Shown here: one piece after another, positions 1 through 12,800 of the stretch
How the letters are laid out: each line of letters opens with the position of its first letter
Numbering within the stretch: the first letter of the stretch is position 1
Assembly: GCF_031877795.1 (NCBI RefSeq)
Contig: NC_133933.1
Location: 67,596,003 to 67,660,002, forward strand
DNA length: 64,000 nucleotides
DNA from: Strix aluco
Lineage: Eukaryota; Chordata; Aves; Strigiformes; Strigidae
Direction: 5' to 3'
Made by a program: the position numbers and the translations under genes
The notes under the pieces: model-generated
What the model was told of the DNA's origin: nothing
The model's database searches: none
The model's input: the letters and a program-made list of their open reading frames with translations, nothing else

Positions 1-3000
1 TTCTCATTTCCAGACTTAGCTTATTTAAAACTCATTGTTTCTTACACAGATATGGATAATAATTCTGTATTTAATGTATTGGAAAGGGAAATACTGAGAT
101 ATGAAACCAGATTAAAGACATGTTTATTCAAACTCCAGGAGACAAAGGTGAAAAGAGCTGAACCTGCCTTTCTAAGTTTGCTTTCTGAAGAATCTTAATA
201 ATCCATTGCTGCTCCCCTCTGTTTCCCCAGCACATATGTAAGTGATGTTTGCTTAGAAAGGCTGAATGGTTCTGCTCTTTCTTGGTTTGAAGCATCTAAT
301 TCAATGGATGAAGGATAAGTTAATGAAACTACTGTGGTTTTATGGCCTTGACTTTTAGAAGTGAGTCAACTTATTGCTTATTTAAAGCTATTCAGAGTGC
401 ATCTATACCCTTGACAGCAGGATTCTCATTAGTCAAAAAGATGAAGGTTTCCCTTCTTATTCTCTGGCATTTTGTATTCAATCTTACTGATTAATGCAAG
501 GGCCTTTTTTTCCTTCCAAGAAGGTGGAGAGAAGAAATTAATTATTATATCAGATGTTTATACACTAAATACTGAAGTTGTTTAAAAAAATTAATGTACT
601 GCTGTAAAAACAATCTGCCAGTCCTTTATTATCTTGTATATAAAAGTGAGGCCTTAGAGATATCTTTGAAGAGAGAAACCTCTGTAAAGATGAGGTTATC
701 CTCTCTCCTTTTTTGACAATAAGAGGTAGAAGGAAGAGAGAATACAAGAGTAGCAGTGGAAAAAATTATGTGTGCGTGATGTTTGAGACTGTGGTTTGCT
801 TAATGGAAGCAAGTGTTTTTTCTGATATAGTGGCTGTTTTTTCTATTTCCAACTTAACTTTTCCTTTTTTTTTTTGTTGTTTTTTGTTAACCAGGGCAGA
901 GGAATCCTGTCTGTCTTTTTAAGGCTGTTTTGCTCTGTCCTAGATTTACATGGCATTGAAAAGGTTTCCAGTCCTTTGATGCTGAGTAAATAGCTTTTTT
1001 TCTCACACAAGGGGCAGGGAAGGCTCTATTTTCTCAGTTCTTTTGGCCTGATTTAAAACCTAGTGAAGTAGAAAGTAAATGCAAGGAGATGAGTCTGTTG
1101 AAGGAAATTAGGGAGAGATTGAGTTTAGGGTTTAGTTAGTGTGCATATATTCCAATATTGTTTTGCGAGGAGTAGGGAGTTGGACTTGATCCTTATGGGT
1201 CCCTTCCAACTGGAAATATTCTACAATTCTGTGATCTAGCACTGTCTATATTATGTATTTTTAAATGACTTCTTAAAAAAAGCTTTTGACATAGATTATT
1301 GCTGTTGAAAGTGTCCATACAAAATACGATTGTGTGTTTTGATGGGTAGGTACACTGAAATTTTTTGGTGTACTGTTTTTGCAGAACAGGATGGGAGCTT
1401 TTAACTGTACCTTGATTTTCCTGATCTTTCTTCCCATGAAAGAAACTTTTGGAACCCAGTTCCCAGTGCAACCTTATTGTTTCACGCTGGGAAAACATGT
1501 TTGTAATTACAAAATGCCATACCCCTTCTTGATGCTACTATATAAGATAGATACCTACCTTGTCCTGAACCTCTCAGTACTAAGAACATCAGAAATAACA
1601 ATGAAATATGGGCAATCTGGAAAGGAGCATATGTTAAAATATTGACTTGATCTAATTCTTGATATAAAATGCACTTAAATTGAGGGGAAGCTTTCCTTTT
1701 ATGTTAAAAAGCCTTGAATCAGCATCCAAGAGCAGAAGTAGAACAGTGTTTACTTTGCTATACAAATACTGTGACCCAGGCCTGTCTCAAGTTTGTGGGT
1801 TTTGTTGCTTGGTTTGTTGGGTTTTTTACTGGTACCCTACAAGAAAATGATCTTCAGCTGTTAGCAGTTTTGGATAAACCTGAAGAACAGGATAAGAAAA
1901 GGGTTGTGGATAATGCTCTAAAAGTACTAAAGTTCATGTGTGACTTCTCTGTTCAGTTTGTGGTTTTCACAGTCCAAACTTTTCTTCTCTATTGTTTCAG
2001 TAGTTGAATAGTTGCTGAGTATCTCTTATAACAGTAAGGTTGTACAAAGTATTTTAAAAGAGAAGTATTTTAGAAGAATCAATAAGGTATTTCAGAAGAA
2101 TTCTGAAGGTTTTATTCCATCCTATAACTGGAGAAACCGAGGCTAGAGGTTATAGCTTACTTCAGGCTTCGGAGAGCTCAAGTGTTGGAAAGAGCAGCAG
2201 TGGAGAGCAGGCTGCCCTGGCTTCTGAAACTGGCTTGATGTATCTGTGCCTCAAACTTTTTTTTTTTTTTTAAATCCCTCTGGCTGGCAGTGGGGAAGAA
2301 GGGGGATTTGAAGGCTGGAGATTATATAGTGGTCTGTTCAATGGATGGTTGTATCTGGGTTTCATGATAGTGGCAGATAGTAGATTTGTGTATGTGTTAA
2401 GATTGAGAGCTTATTAGACTTGGAAGTGTTGAGGGGTTGGGGTATTTTTTGCCTTTTTTTGGGGGGAGGACATGACACACAGTAGGGGAGGTTCCCCTGT
2501 CAAACCCTGACTTCTTGGTTGCTTGCTCTTTTGGTACGGTGTTCTTTTAAATCTTATTTTAACTGCACTTATGCTAAGAAAATAGCAGGACAAAGATATG
2601 AAATCCCTATAAAATGTAGCTTGATGAACATACAACAGGTGTCTCATAGAGCAGGAGGAAAGATCTGTATATTGTGATTCAGCAATGTCTTATAAGTGCT
2701 TCAGCTTGCAGGGCTTTTCGTAGGCAATTTGTCTATAAATTTCTTTTGCCCCTTTTGCAATAGTGTATGATCCTGCAATCAGTTAGCTTGATTCTCTGTA
2801 ATGTAACCTGACATGCCCAATGATACAAGATGGCTTCCACTTAGTGTTACATCAGGTGTTTTTTTTCTTGAAAACATACACAGTCCTAGTTATCACAGCC
2901 TGTCATCTCTTGTGAAAGATACAAATGGTCTTGTCTTCACAAGGTTTTTCCTTTCTGTTAGTTAGTTAACTTGTGTCGAATACTGCCTTTTGTCTTCCCC

Positions 3001-6000
3001 TATGAAAGAGCAAAAAGGTTCACTTCAGTAAATTCAGACTGGCAGAGTGCTTCACAAGGCAGTGGCTGTAAAACATGAACTTGTCGTGCACCTCATTATA
3101 CTCTAAATCACAGTAATGAGCTTCATGTAGTGTTTGGATAGTTTACAGGGACTGAAACAATCCTGTGAATGAAAGAAGATAGCAAATCTGGAGTTCAGCC
3201 ACTGAAAATTATCAGATTACTCACAGTAGACTGCAGGTAGGTATCATGGTGACTGTGCTGGTGACTGGCTTCAACTTGCTTTTCATTTCATAGGTAGAGA
3301 TATCAAGAAGAAACATCAATTAGCACGTTGTTATGAATATTTACATTTCCCAGATCACAATATAATTATCCTAATAGTCTTTGTTCAAACTGCTGTTTAA
3401 GACTGTTGCGTATCAGATAATGTATTGTGCAGGTAATTATACCTATAGAATCCAGAGAATGAGAGTGGGTGTGTTTAAGTATAGTGGTTTAATTGATAAT
3501 GAGTTTGAAAGTGTTGTAAAAAGGAAAAACCCCCAAATTGTCCAGTGCCCTCAAGATACACAGTTGCCCTCATCCTCTTGAGAGAGTCTCACCCCATTGG
3601 TAAGAGCTCAGCTGTGATTGTATTGGTATACAGTCTGACTGGTGATTAGAGGGAGGGGGGAAATCATTAATAGGGGCTGTGCAAGCAAATGTTTTTTGTT
3701 TATTTTTTTAATAATTTAACAGTCTTGGTACTAAAATTATCCACCACTTTGTTCCCTCAGGGGAATGTTGCTTTCATCCCAGTTTTCATATAGAAGCTCC
3801 CACATAGCTGAGATAAGGCTGAAATAAGCAAAACTCTTCTGCTAGGGATACCTCAGGAATTTCTTTTTCTGCCTGAAACCAGTGAATGGCAGGAGGGGAT
3901 TTGTCCATACAGTCTGGTTTTATGCAGCACTGCTACCTTTTTATGCATGTTTAATAGTGTTATTACGAAGGTGTTTTTTGTTTTTTTTTTTTTACAAAAC
4001 CCCCAAGTACCTCAAGTTATGTGGTATCTGCTATTGTAATAGACGTCTTTTATTTGTAACAGGTTGCAGGTAGCTAGGGTGCCATTTTATTAGGCATTTG
4101 GAAACATGTTGTGGGCTGGCATAATTTTTAACCACAGGAGCCTTGAAATTAAATCATGCTATAAAAGCTGAATGTGGTGTTGATCCTTTACCTCTGTCAT
4201 AATTCACCTCTGCATTAGTAAGTCGACAGAAATAAATATGCACCAACACCTCAGTTGCCTGTGTTCATTACCCAAATCTATCTTAACCAGCCCATGAAAC
4301 ATCAAACTTAGTCATTACTATTTTTGTACTCAGAGCAAGTCATGCTTATAGGTGCAGGGGATCCTGCAAGGACCAAGGAAGGTGTTCTCAGTCTTGTAGC
4401 TGTTCTTCAGATAATAGGGAAATGGAGATGCTGAAACAGTTAACATACCATGAAAGCTCCTTTGGAAAACCCCTCCAGTCAGGTGTATTTTCGTGTGTTA
4501 GATACTTCTTATATGTTTTAAAATGCCTGTTTGAGTAGTTTAGTAATTAAAGGTGATTGATTGAACATAATGTTTAAAAGGGCAGGAATCCTTTCTTAGT
4601 GACTTAAAACAGTGAAAGGGAGTGGAGTGATATTTAAGCTCCCATGTAAGTGTTGTTTTCTGTTGCTGTTGTTCTGTTGGCAACAGTCTTGGGCAAGTAG
4701 GAAAAGTATTCATGGTACTACCTACCACACTTTTTTTGTAGCTCTGTGTGTACTGTTATGTAGTGTTTGTGGTAGGCATCAAGTGGATGGGATTTGAAGA
4801 ATGGAGCTGTTTCTCTTACGGGACAAAGTAGTAGCCTGTATAAACCCCAGAAAGCAAATTGCAGAGCTAAAGAACAGCTTGTGTTACAGCTTTTTTTTTT
4901 TCCTTACTCTTTTTTTTTTTTTTTGTCCACGCCCTTTAGTACAAAGCATCTTTAACTGTAGACAAATGTCATTGTGTATAGCTTCCGTGTATGCCCAGAG
5001 AGTCCAAGTTGTAGCCCAGTGGCAGGACATAGCCAGGAGGAAATACCTACTGGAGATGGGCTGTGGTCTCGGTTCAGAACTGGTGCCCTCCTGCAGAATA
5101 CTTCTGTTTTGGTTGGGTGCTTTGTGTCCATGCTGGAGAAGAAGGAAGAATGGTCCAGCTGGGCCTTCAGGTGGTGCTGTGTTCTGCTTCATCCACTGGG
5201 TTTCTACTGATGAGCCTAAGGTGTGGGTGAACAGAGCTGTCCTGGCAGCTGAGCATGATCCAGGACTCCTCTGTAAGGAGCATCCCGGGCCACTGTGATA
5301 CATACCATGTTGACTGTCATAAACTCTGACCTTTCTTCTTCAGTATTGTTACGCATGTTGTTGAGGTGATCATATACATCTGTATAATCTTGTGCTTTCA
5401 ATATGAGCCACCTGCAGACTTGTAAACTAATGTATGTGCCATCTTGTGGTAGCTGATCAGGTTACATCAAGATTCTCTAAAAAAACCCAAACATCTGAAG
5501 TGGGGAAAAATCCTGTAATTTTAACATTATAGAGATGTTCTAGCTTGCAGTTTTTCTTAAGTAGTATTTTGGAACAGTGAGCACACATTGAATGAGATGA
5601 AGATAAAGGTCTCACAGGTAAAAAAAAACATCCAGCGTATTACATAGTGGCATTTGGAGCTGTGAAGGATGAAACATGCAGATTACAAAACTTGTGAGCA
5701 AGTGCTCTGTTGTAAACGGCTAATGAAAATCCAGAACGCCAGCATACGAAGGAAATGCAACTAATTAAAATCACCCAGGCTGTTTGTATATTGTTCATTT
5801 TGCAAAGTGAATGTTAATGGTTGGTGCTGTAAAACTAGTGATGTGGTACAGAATATTTGCTCCAAAAGTCCTTTTGTTGTCCTGTGTTGTCTGTACAAGC
5901 TAGAAATCCTGATTTTTGAGTTTTCACACATAGAAAAGAATGTTCCAACACCTGCCTGTAATTTTGGGTGTATACATTCCTAATGCAAAAGGTATGCACT

Positions 6001-6100
6001 GCATAGGAGGGTGATTAAGTTAAGGGGTGGGGGAGGACACCCAACACATGCATATATGGAAGAAGACTCATCCTCATTGTTTTAGTCTTAGATTAGGCTA
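1..6100. other. Non-coding 5' flank or 5' UTR intron
   Basis: No credible exon was found here on either strand. The open frames are short, low in complexity and interrupted. The two longest, about 4801-5298 on + and 4884-5303 on -, overlap in antisense and run through poly-T/poly-A tracts, and neither resembles a known family. The stretch contains one old CR1 tail (1165-1236), T-rich runs near 868-880, 2259-2272, 3979-3992 and 4891-4924, and otherwise unique AT-rich sequence. Whether it is upstream of the gene's promoter or inside a 5' UTR intron depends on whether the first coding exon begins at a splice acceptor (see 6768-6897). Confidence 0.6.
1165..1236 (+). mobile_element. CR1 LINE 3'-end remnant
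   Basis: A roughly 70-base fragment carries the usual CR1 3' signature: a GGAGTTGGACTTGATCC-like block, then TCCCTTCCAAC, ending in the CR1 tail octamer ATTCTGTG at 1226-1233. Only the 3' end is present, as expected for a heavily 5'-truncated LINE copy. It has no coding content. Its orientation is + because the tail lies on the right. Mismatches to the younger copies in this window suggest it is older. Confidence 0.75.
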
Positions 6101-6179
6101 AAATTTCTAAACATGAATAAACAGAGCAGCTGGCAAAATGCAGGTTCATGCCTGAAGCCTTCCAGGCTTCTTTTCACCC

Positions 6180-6330
6180 AGTGCTCATCTGCTTGTGCAA
6201 GCACAGCTCCATCCTCCCGCCGCCCTGCGAGGAGGAAGGAGCAGCCCCAGCTGCTGAGGGGCTTCCAGCTCCCCGCAAGCGTGCAGGAGACAGCCTCCCG
6301 AGGCCGGCTTGCTGCCGCTGAGGAGACAAC
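6180..6330 (+). promoter_or_regulatory. Small CpG-richer patch, possible promoter of the downstream gene
   Basis: This short GC-rich stretch contains eight CpG dinucleotides between about 6215 and 6318, in surroundings where CpG is rare. It lies 440-590 bases upstream of the first supported initiator ATG (6768). No TATA box is evident. Between it and the ATG is a sequence with an E-box CAGCTG and an octamer-like TTTGCAT near 6630-6642. Position and composition fit a weak CpG promoter or a first non-coding exon. It could equally be a local GC fluctuation, since it is well below the size of a classical CpG island. Confidence 0.35.
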
Positions 6331-6767
6331 ACTCATGGACCCCCTTTTGATTAGGATGTGTCAGTGTTGTCAGGGCAACTGTTAACAGCGGCGTATCATA
6401 TTTTCTCCTCTTGCGTTGCATGCTGAATATTTTAGTGTGCTGTAGCTGGAAGAGGGTTGCAGGGAAAAAGGTGCTGCAGCAGGGAACCTGGAGCTGTGGG
6501 CTGGGATCTGATTGAACAGGTTAAGACAGTGACGAGCAGCATCCAAAGCAATGTGCCTTTAATTAGGGCTTTTCTTGAAGGTGGGGAAAGACTGCAAGCC
6601 TTTCGCCGCCGACTGGATGTTGGTATTTGTCAGCTGTTTGCATACCGCTTATCCATAGGGGATCTATTACAAGTGCTCAAATGAACAGGCAGCGTTGCAG
6701 CTAGCGGCTAAGCAGGGGCTGCAGTTTCTTACTTTTTTTTTTTTAATAAGCAAGAAGCAACAGCAAC

Positions 6768-6897
6768 ATGCCTGGTTCAACTACTGCCCTCCGACAAGAG
6801 AGACTGAGGAAAAGTGCCAGGCCAAATCCCCTGGGTTTATTCACCATTAATGAAGAGGATGAGCAGCAAAAGAACGGGAATTCCAAAAGACTGAAAG
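6768..6897 (+). CDS. First coding exon of an unidentified spliced gene (N-terminal 43 residues)
   Basis: The exon opens with ATG at 6768, with A at the -3 position. An in-frame TAA at 6747-6749 rules out an upstream extension in contiguous sequence. It reads 43 codons plus one base to a consensus donor, AAAG/GTACGT, at 6897/6898. The peptide begins MPGSTTALRQERLRKSARPN. A basic stretch (RQERLRKSAR, residues 9-18) is followed by PLGLF (21-25), an acidic patch (NEEDEQQ, 28-34) and a second basic run to KRLK. No signal peptide or membrane segment is visible, and it looks like the disordered head of a cytoplasmic or nuclear protein. A T-rich tract at 6733-6744 followed by AATAAG at 6745-6750 could be a splice acceptor, so the 5' UTR may be spliced. 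It joins in frame (phase 1) to the exon at 59323-59391. I do not recognise the protein family. Confidence 0.7.
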
Positions 6898-9800
6898 GTA
6901 CGTCGCGGTTCTGCAGCGCGATCAGGGCTGTGTGTGGAATACACTGCACAGCAGGCACAATGTTTTATTAGCTCTTCTGTGTGCTATAGAGAGTCTGTAA
7001 GTGACTGGTGCAGTTTGGCAATGCATATTGGCATCCACAAATGCACTGTGCATGATAGGTGTCTGTATTTAAATCCCCTGGACTGTTATGCAATCATCTG
7101 CTTTGGATATGAAGAAAATAATACTTTTAGTTATTAACCCCATTTTTTCTGGTAGGGATAAGGGTCCTGCATCAGAAATGTATCAGTGAATTTCTGTGTA
7201 TTTTCTTTGATTTCTGTGCACAGTCTGGATAAATACCTATTAAAAAAAAAGGTGATTGTAGGCTTGAGAATACAGAATGCAGTATCAGCCTGTTATAGAA
7301 GACAGCTTTGCCAAAGACAATGTAAAATGAGCTATACTTCCATTCATGTGCATAAGGGGCAGTGTGCCTTCGGCAGAGTATAGAAAAATACACATTGTTC
7401 AAATATGCTGACTTTAAGTCTGACAACAAAAAAACCCAAAACCAAACCCAACAAATTGTAACTGATAAAGAAGAATATTTATTATGTGTAATGTAGGTGA
7501 GTGGTTGTGGCGGAAGGATGCTGATGGCCACTGATTTATAACAGAGGTCTGTCAAGCCTGTGTAGCCACTGTCTATCTTATGTAATTAATGTTTTCCACA
7601 TGGATCCCAGTGTTCAAATTCTGTTGGTCTGGCAGGAATCCTGCACCTTACAATTGTGACTGGAATTTTAAGTTCGACTGTTAGAATTTCTGTTCTTGTG
7701 ATGAAGTGACTCCATTTATATGAGCGCTCCTTTTTATGGTCTTATTTAGGGGGAAAAAATAGTGCTATATTTTTTTTGTTTACAAAACAAATGTTAGTTT
7801 GTAGCCTCAAGACAGTGTTTCAAATTTCAGAAGTTACCATTCTACCATGTAACAGGAGAGGCTAGCAAGCATTTAAATAGCAAATTTATAGTATGTATAT
7901 TTATTAGAGATGAATCATTTACAGCTAACTGGTTATTTTCTTCTTGAAGAAAAAAGGTAGCTTGGTAGCTGTTACAAACAAACTCAAAACTCAAGATTTT
8001 TTTGAGTGTGCAGCTTGTACTTTTTTTTTCAGAATGGTGAAGAACCTGACAAATTTGAGAATGGTGCTAAACTATATATTGCTAGTCATTGTTAATGTGC
8101 CTAATGTGTTAGGGTCTTGTGTACATAGTTACCTACTCTTCTGTATATTTGAAACTGCCCATATAAAATGGAGATACAAACTCTAGTGTGAGGTTATTGA
8201 GGTTTTAATGTTTTAAGAAGCATATTACTTTCCTTTATCACCCGCTGGATGACTTCCAGAGTCAACAGTCCACAAAGCTAAGAATCAATAATTTTCTTGG
8301 TTTTGTTTAATGGCACTGATAGTTTCCCAGGGTAAAAGTTCTTGTTGACTTAGCTTGCGGCAGTTGCAGCAGTTATACAGATGTGCTTATCCTTTGCCTC
8401 TCTTGTTATAACTGAGATTCCATTTTTGATTATTCCTTTTTTCTCTTGTTGCTGTGAAATTAAGTAGCCAAATGTGCACAGGAGCACAGACAGCAAGCTA
8501 ACAAGTGCATATGGTTTTAATAAGATAAAAATTTGGTTGCTTGCCTTAAATGCTCCTAGTGAGAAATAATATGAGGCTTTGGAAATATACTAGTTTCTTT
8601 TTCTTTTACTAGATACTTAAAATCATTCATACTGTCTCTGGAACACCATTTGCACACTGATACGTGTAGTTATTTACCCTTCTGTATGCTTGAATGCATT
8701 ATCAGTGGCTAGGTGGGTTAGAGCTGGAATGCCTGGTCGTGGAGAATGCATGTATTCAGGGTGGTGTTCTCCCTTCCCGGTACCAAGCAAGGTCACTCCA
8801 GTGCAGTTCTGAGTGGAAACATAAGATGTGTGAAGCTTCTTTGAGTCTTTGGACTTTGTTGTTCTATTGGTACTTTACAGTGTTTGTTTCGTCTTAGTTC
8901 TTTACCTGTCCTGTTTTGCTCAGCAAGCACCTGCAACTGGTGAGATGTTTCTTTTTTCTTTTCCCCCTCTAGCACATACTAAGTCAGTGTCATCTTCATG
9001 GGAGGTGGGCTATATGTCTTCTTTATCTGCGGTTTCTGTAATCATGCTGTCTTTGTACAGCAGTTCAAAACCCAAGAGGTCTTTAATGAAACTGGTACTC
9101 CAAAATAATAAAGCAGCTTGTTCCTCCATTAAGGATATTTGAATATCATCACAAGTTATAATCATAATTTTGGTAGTTCAGGTCTTCTCAGAATACTAAG
9201 ACTTGATTAGAGTTTGTATGAGAGTTGTTTTTGCTATCTGGGAAACAAATATTTATGTGTATCATAAAGTGGCTAACGTTTGTGAGATTTTCTGTAAACT
9301 CATTTTTATATCAGCCATTTCTTTTCTTGACTTTGGCTGTCTGTATTGTAATCTGAGAAGTCTGGTAGCCATTGAGTTTGTTCCTCCAGTGTAAACAATG
9401 AAACGAAAATGTTAAGGATTTTTTTTTTCAGCTGGAGATACTAAAAACCTGCAGTGATCTTTGTAGCCCCATGCTCCTGATACTTCCTTTCCTTTGATGT
9501 GAATTGTATTCACTGCTTTTTCACCAAAATTTTTAACTTCCTTCTCTTGTCTTTGGGACAAGGCCTGCATTTTTGTTACATGTCTGTATAGCACCAGTTG
9601 CAGGATCTTGAGTTCCAGCTGTTGCATAGTAGAACAGTGCAAATAAAAATTACTTTGGACGGCCTTTTTTACTTTTATTAACAGCCTCTATTCTCCTGTC
9701 CCATTATAACATACAAGAATTTTGCTATGTAGTGCACTCTTCAAATACAATTTGTACAGGTTTACAGAAGCTTATTTTGCACTTGAGTTGTTTTTGGTCA

Positions 9801-12800
9801 CCAGCTTTCCAGCAGTTCTGCAACTATATCCACAAAGAAACCAGACAAAACAGGCACAGAACCACACACTTAACAGCTTCTGTGTTCCCTTAAAGCTTGT
9901 GTTGTAAGACAAATATTATTTCTGTGACTGAAGATAGTGTGTGAATGTGGTTCTTCATATAAATTGCAAAGATATGTCCAGGTAGGTTAGTGTTAAATTA
10001 AGGTATCCATCCTGTGTGTGTGAACTTTGGCCTCAGCCATTCTTTGAATTCAGACACAAGCCATTCAATTCACCTTAGTATTTCCCTCCTCTGCCCTGCT
10101 GATTTTGTGCACCTTGGATGTAGTCTTAATAATTCTTACTCAATTTTATGAAATTTTTAAGTGATGCCTCCTCTCCTTCCTCTTGGGGGTGGGGTGGTGG
10201 AGGAATGCCTTCTCAGACTGTTCATAATGTTGTGTTTATAAATTTATCATTTGAAGAGCATAGGAAAGTAATGCTTATCTTTCTGGATTATGAATTTGAA
10301 TAATTAATAACTGAAATAGCTACCTTATGAGTTTTATGGCAAATGAATGAAAAGAAGTCTCAACCTATCAATGGAATCCTTCGCCCTCCTGTTTATTTAA
10401 AATTGATCTAAGGAGTGTACCTCTAATCTGCTGAGTGAATATTGCTGCTGTTACAAAGCTAGACATATATGCTTTAGGTCTCTGAACAGTAACACTGATT
10501 CTTTGTCATCTTGAAAACAAGAAAGGGCTTTTTCCAGTCCTTTGGTGCATGGCAGTGGTGTCTGATTACCAGCAGATTTTGCTGCTGTTGCGTGGATGGT
10601 AATATTTTTGTGTAATGCTCACTTCAGATGTAAGCTTTGCTCATCCAGAGATATGAGGGAGATTTCTTCTAACATACGACTGTTTATGTGCTTAGTCCGT
10701 GTTCTCCATGTATTGGGGAAATACATATTCCTGTTAAACTCAGTCTACATTTTAATTCAGTTGTTATTTTGTTACTGTGTGTGTATACCCAAACACAAAC
10801 ATAAGATACCAGGAAGAAAAGGGGATTTGGCATCTTCAAGGGCATTAAATTGATAGTCCTGGAAACTGAAACTGTATACCTACAAAACAGGTACTGCATA
10901 GGGTGTGGAAGTGTAATCTTATCCCACGCAGCAGAGTCTGTGCCTCAGGCTGGATCTGGAATGACAGCTTGGTCTCTGGCTTCCACCACACTTGAAACCA
11001 GCAAAACTGCCTGGGATGGTGGTTCTCCCAATAGGGCCTCTTAATGCTAGTCAGTGGGCTGACCTCCAGTTTTTTTTGGGCAGAACAGTGAGCAGCTGTT
11101 GAAGGCTGCTGAACTAGCTCACCAAAATCAAGTGTTGGACGTTTCCATGACAGTTTGTGACCTTAGCTTGCCCATCTGTATTTGAGGTAAAGTTGGGGGA
11201 AAGAGTGGGTGGAAGGAAGGAAAGGTACCAATTCTCATTACAATGCTGGTTGTGTAAGGGGGCAAGGCTGAGAACCTGGACAATGTGGTTTGTCATCCTG
11301 CACCTTCCAGTGAGTTCTGCTAATATTTCTCTACACTTCCTCCTTCTTTCTTCTAGCAAAGGCCAGAAGAAGAGGGATCCAAAAGTGTCTGTGATTTTTT
11401 TTTTTTTTTCCCTTTTTTCCTGGACATTTATTTAAAAACAACTTTCAAAGTATCTGGAATGTACATTCTTAAAAAATCTATATTCATTACGTAATTTGCA
11501 GCTGTTGGGGGTGCAGAAGGAAGTTGTGGGTTTTTTTCAGGAAGCTACTACAAAGCTGTCTCCTTTGTAGGATTTGACCATTCATAGCTGTAGGTGCTGG
11601 GTGGCATGAAACAACTTATTTTTAATAAAGATGAAGAGATCCTAACATGAAGTAATTTATTTGCAGTAACGCAAAGAGAATGTGCTGGAAGTCTCAGGGA
11701 TAGCAGGAAATATCTCTGCAGATCAGTGGAGCAAATCTGATTTGTTCAGTCCCTCTGGCTTTCAGAGTGAAAGTCCCAGGTCTGAGGGCTTGTCTTGTGT
11801 TGTAACACAGTCTGTTCATCAAAGTGTGTGCTGGGATTACTGAAAGTTTATCTATGCTGGGTAAGAATCATCTTACACTTCTAGCCCAGCTCCATGAGAA
11901 GAGGCTTCCACTGCTGATTCTGGAGGATTGTGTTCATATATTTTGTCAACTGTTTTTGTGGAGGGAAACAGCTTGCGATCTATTCATTTGCTCAGGGAGC
12001 ATACTTGACATTGAGTATGTGGATGGCAAAAGTCCAAAAAAGTGCAATACTGATAGTCTTTAAAGTTTAAGATATTTGTTGAAAGGAATTCAGGTTAACT
12101 TGCCATGTGAACTGAGGATAATCCTAATTAGGAAAAAGATTGAATTTTGCGAAGTAACTGTTTTAAGTAAACAGGGTTATTTCAACCAAGATATAAATGA
12201 TAACACTATTCATCAGAACTGTCCATGTGAGAACAGGGTGCAGTATTTGGTTACTGTCCTTGCAGGACAGAATGCTTGCTGAAGTTCCAAAAAGATTGGA
12301 GTTCAATTTAATTTAGACAGTTCTCCAGAAGACTTCATATAATAAGAAACACCACTCATAAAAGATTGATAGCAAGCTGTGGAGTTTCTTCCTTATTCAC
12401 TGTTAACCACTGTAACAGTAGTGGCTTTAAAAACCTTGAATTGGGAATATGATTCCAACTGTGGGTAAAAGGAATGTAGGCTTATGGCCATTTCTTATGG
12501 GAGAGAGAGAAACCCAAAAGCGGTAGATCTGTACAAGAATCTTGAAATTATCTGAGATCTTGTTGTATTCTTTTTTTTTTTTTCTGAAAATATGCAAATA
12601 ATACTCTTTCAAGGGGTTTGCCATTGGAATGAGATGACAGCAAGAAGAAATGGATCTCTGTGCCCTGTCTGTAGTGCATTACACATGCCTGGATAGTACC
12701 ATGGTTTTATTTTGCAGTGGAAAAATGAGGCAATAGCTAAGCAGGTATTTTTAAAAGAAATATGTTGCAGTTAAATCCCCTGTTTTTGTGATTGTGGTGT

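Noticed and set aside
4801-5303. Overlapping open frames on both strands (165 and 139 codons)
   Set aside because: Both run through T/A homopolymers, overlap in antisense, have no recognisable motif and no splice context. They look like a chance result of a locally stop-poor, GC-richer patch.
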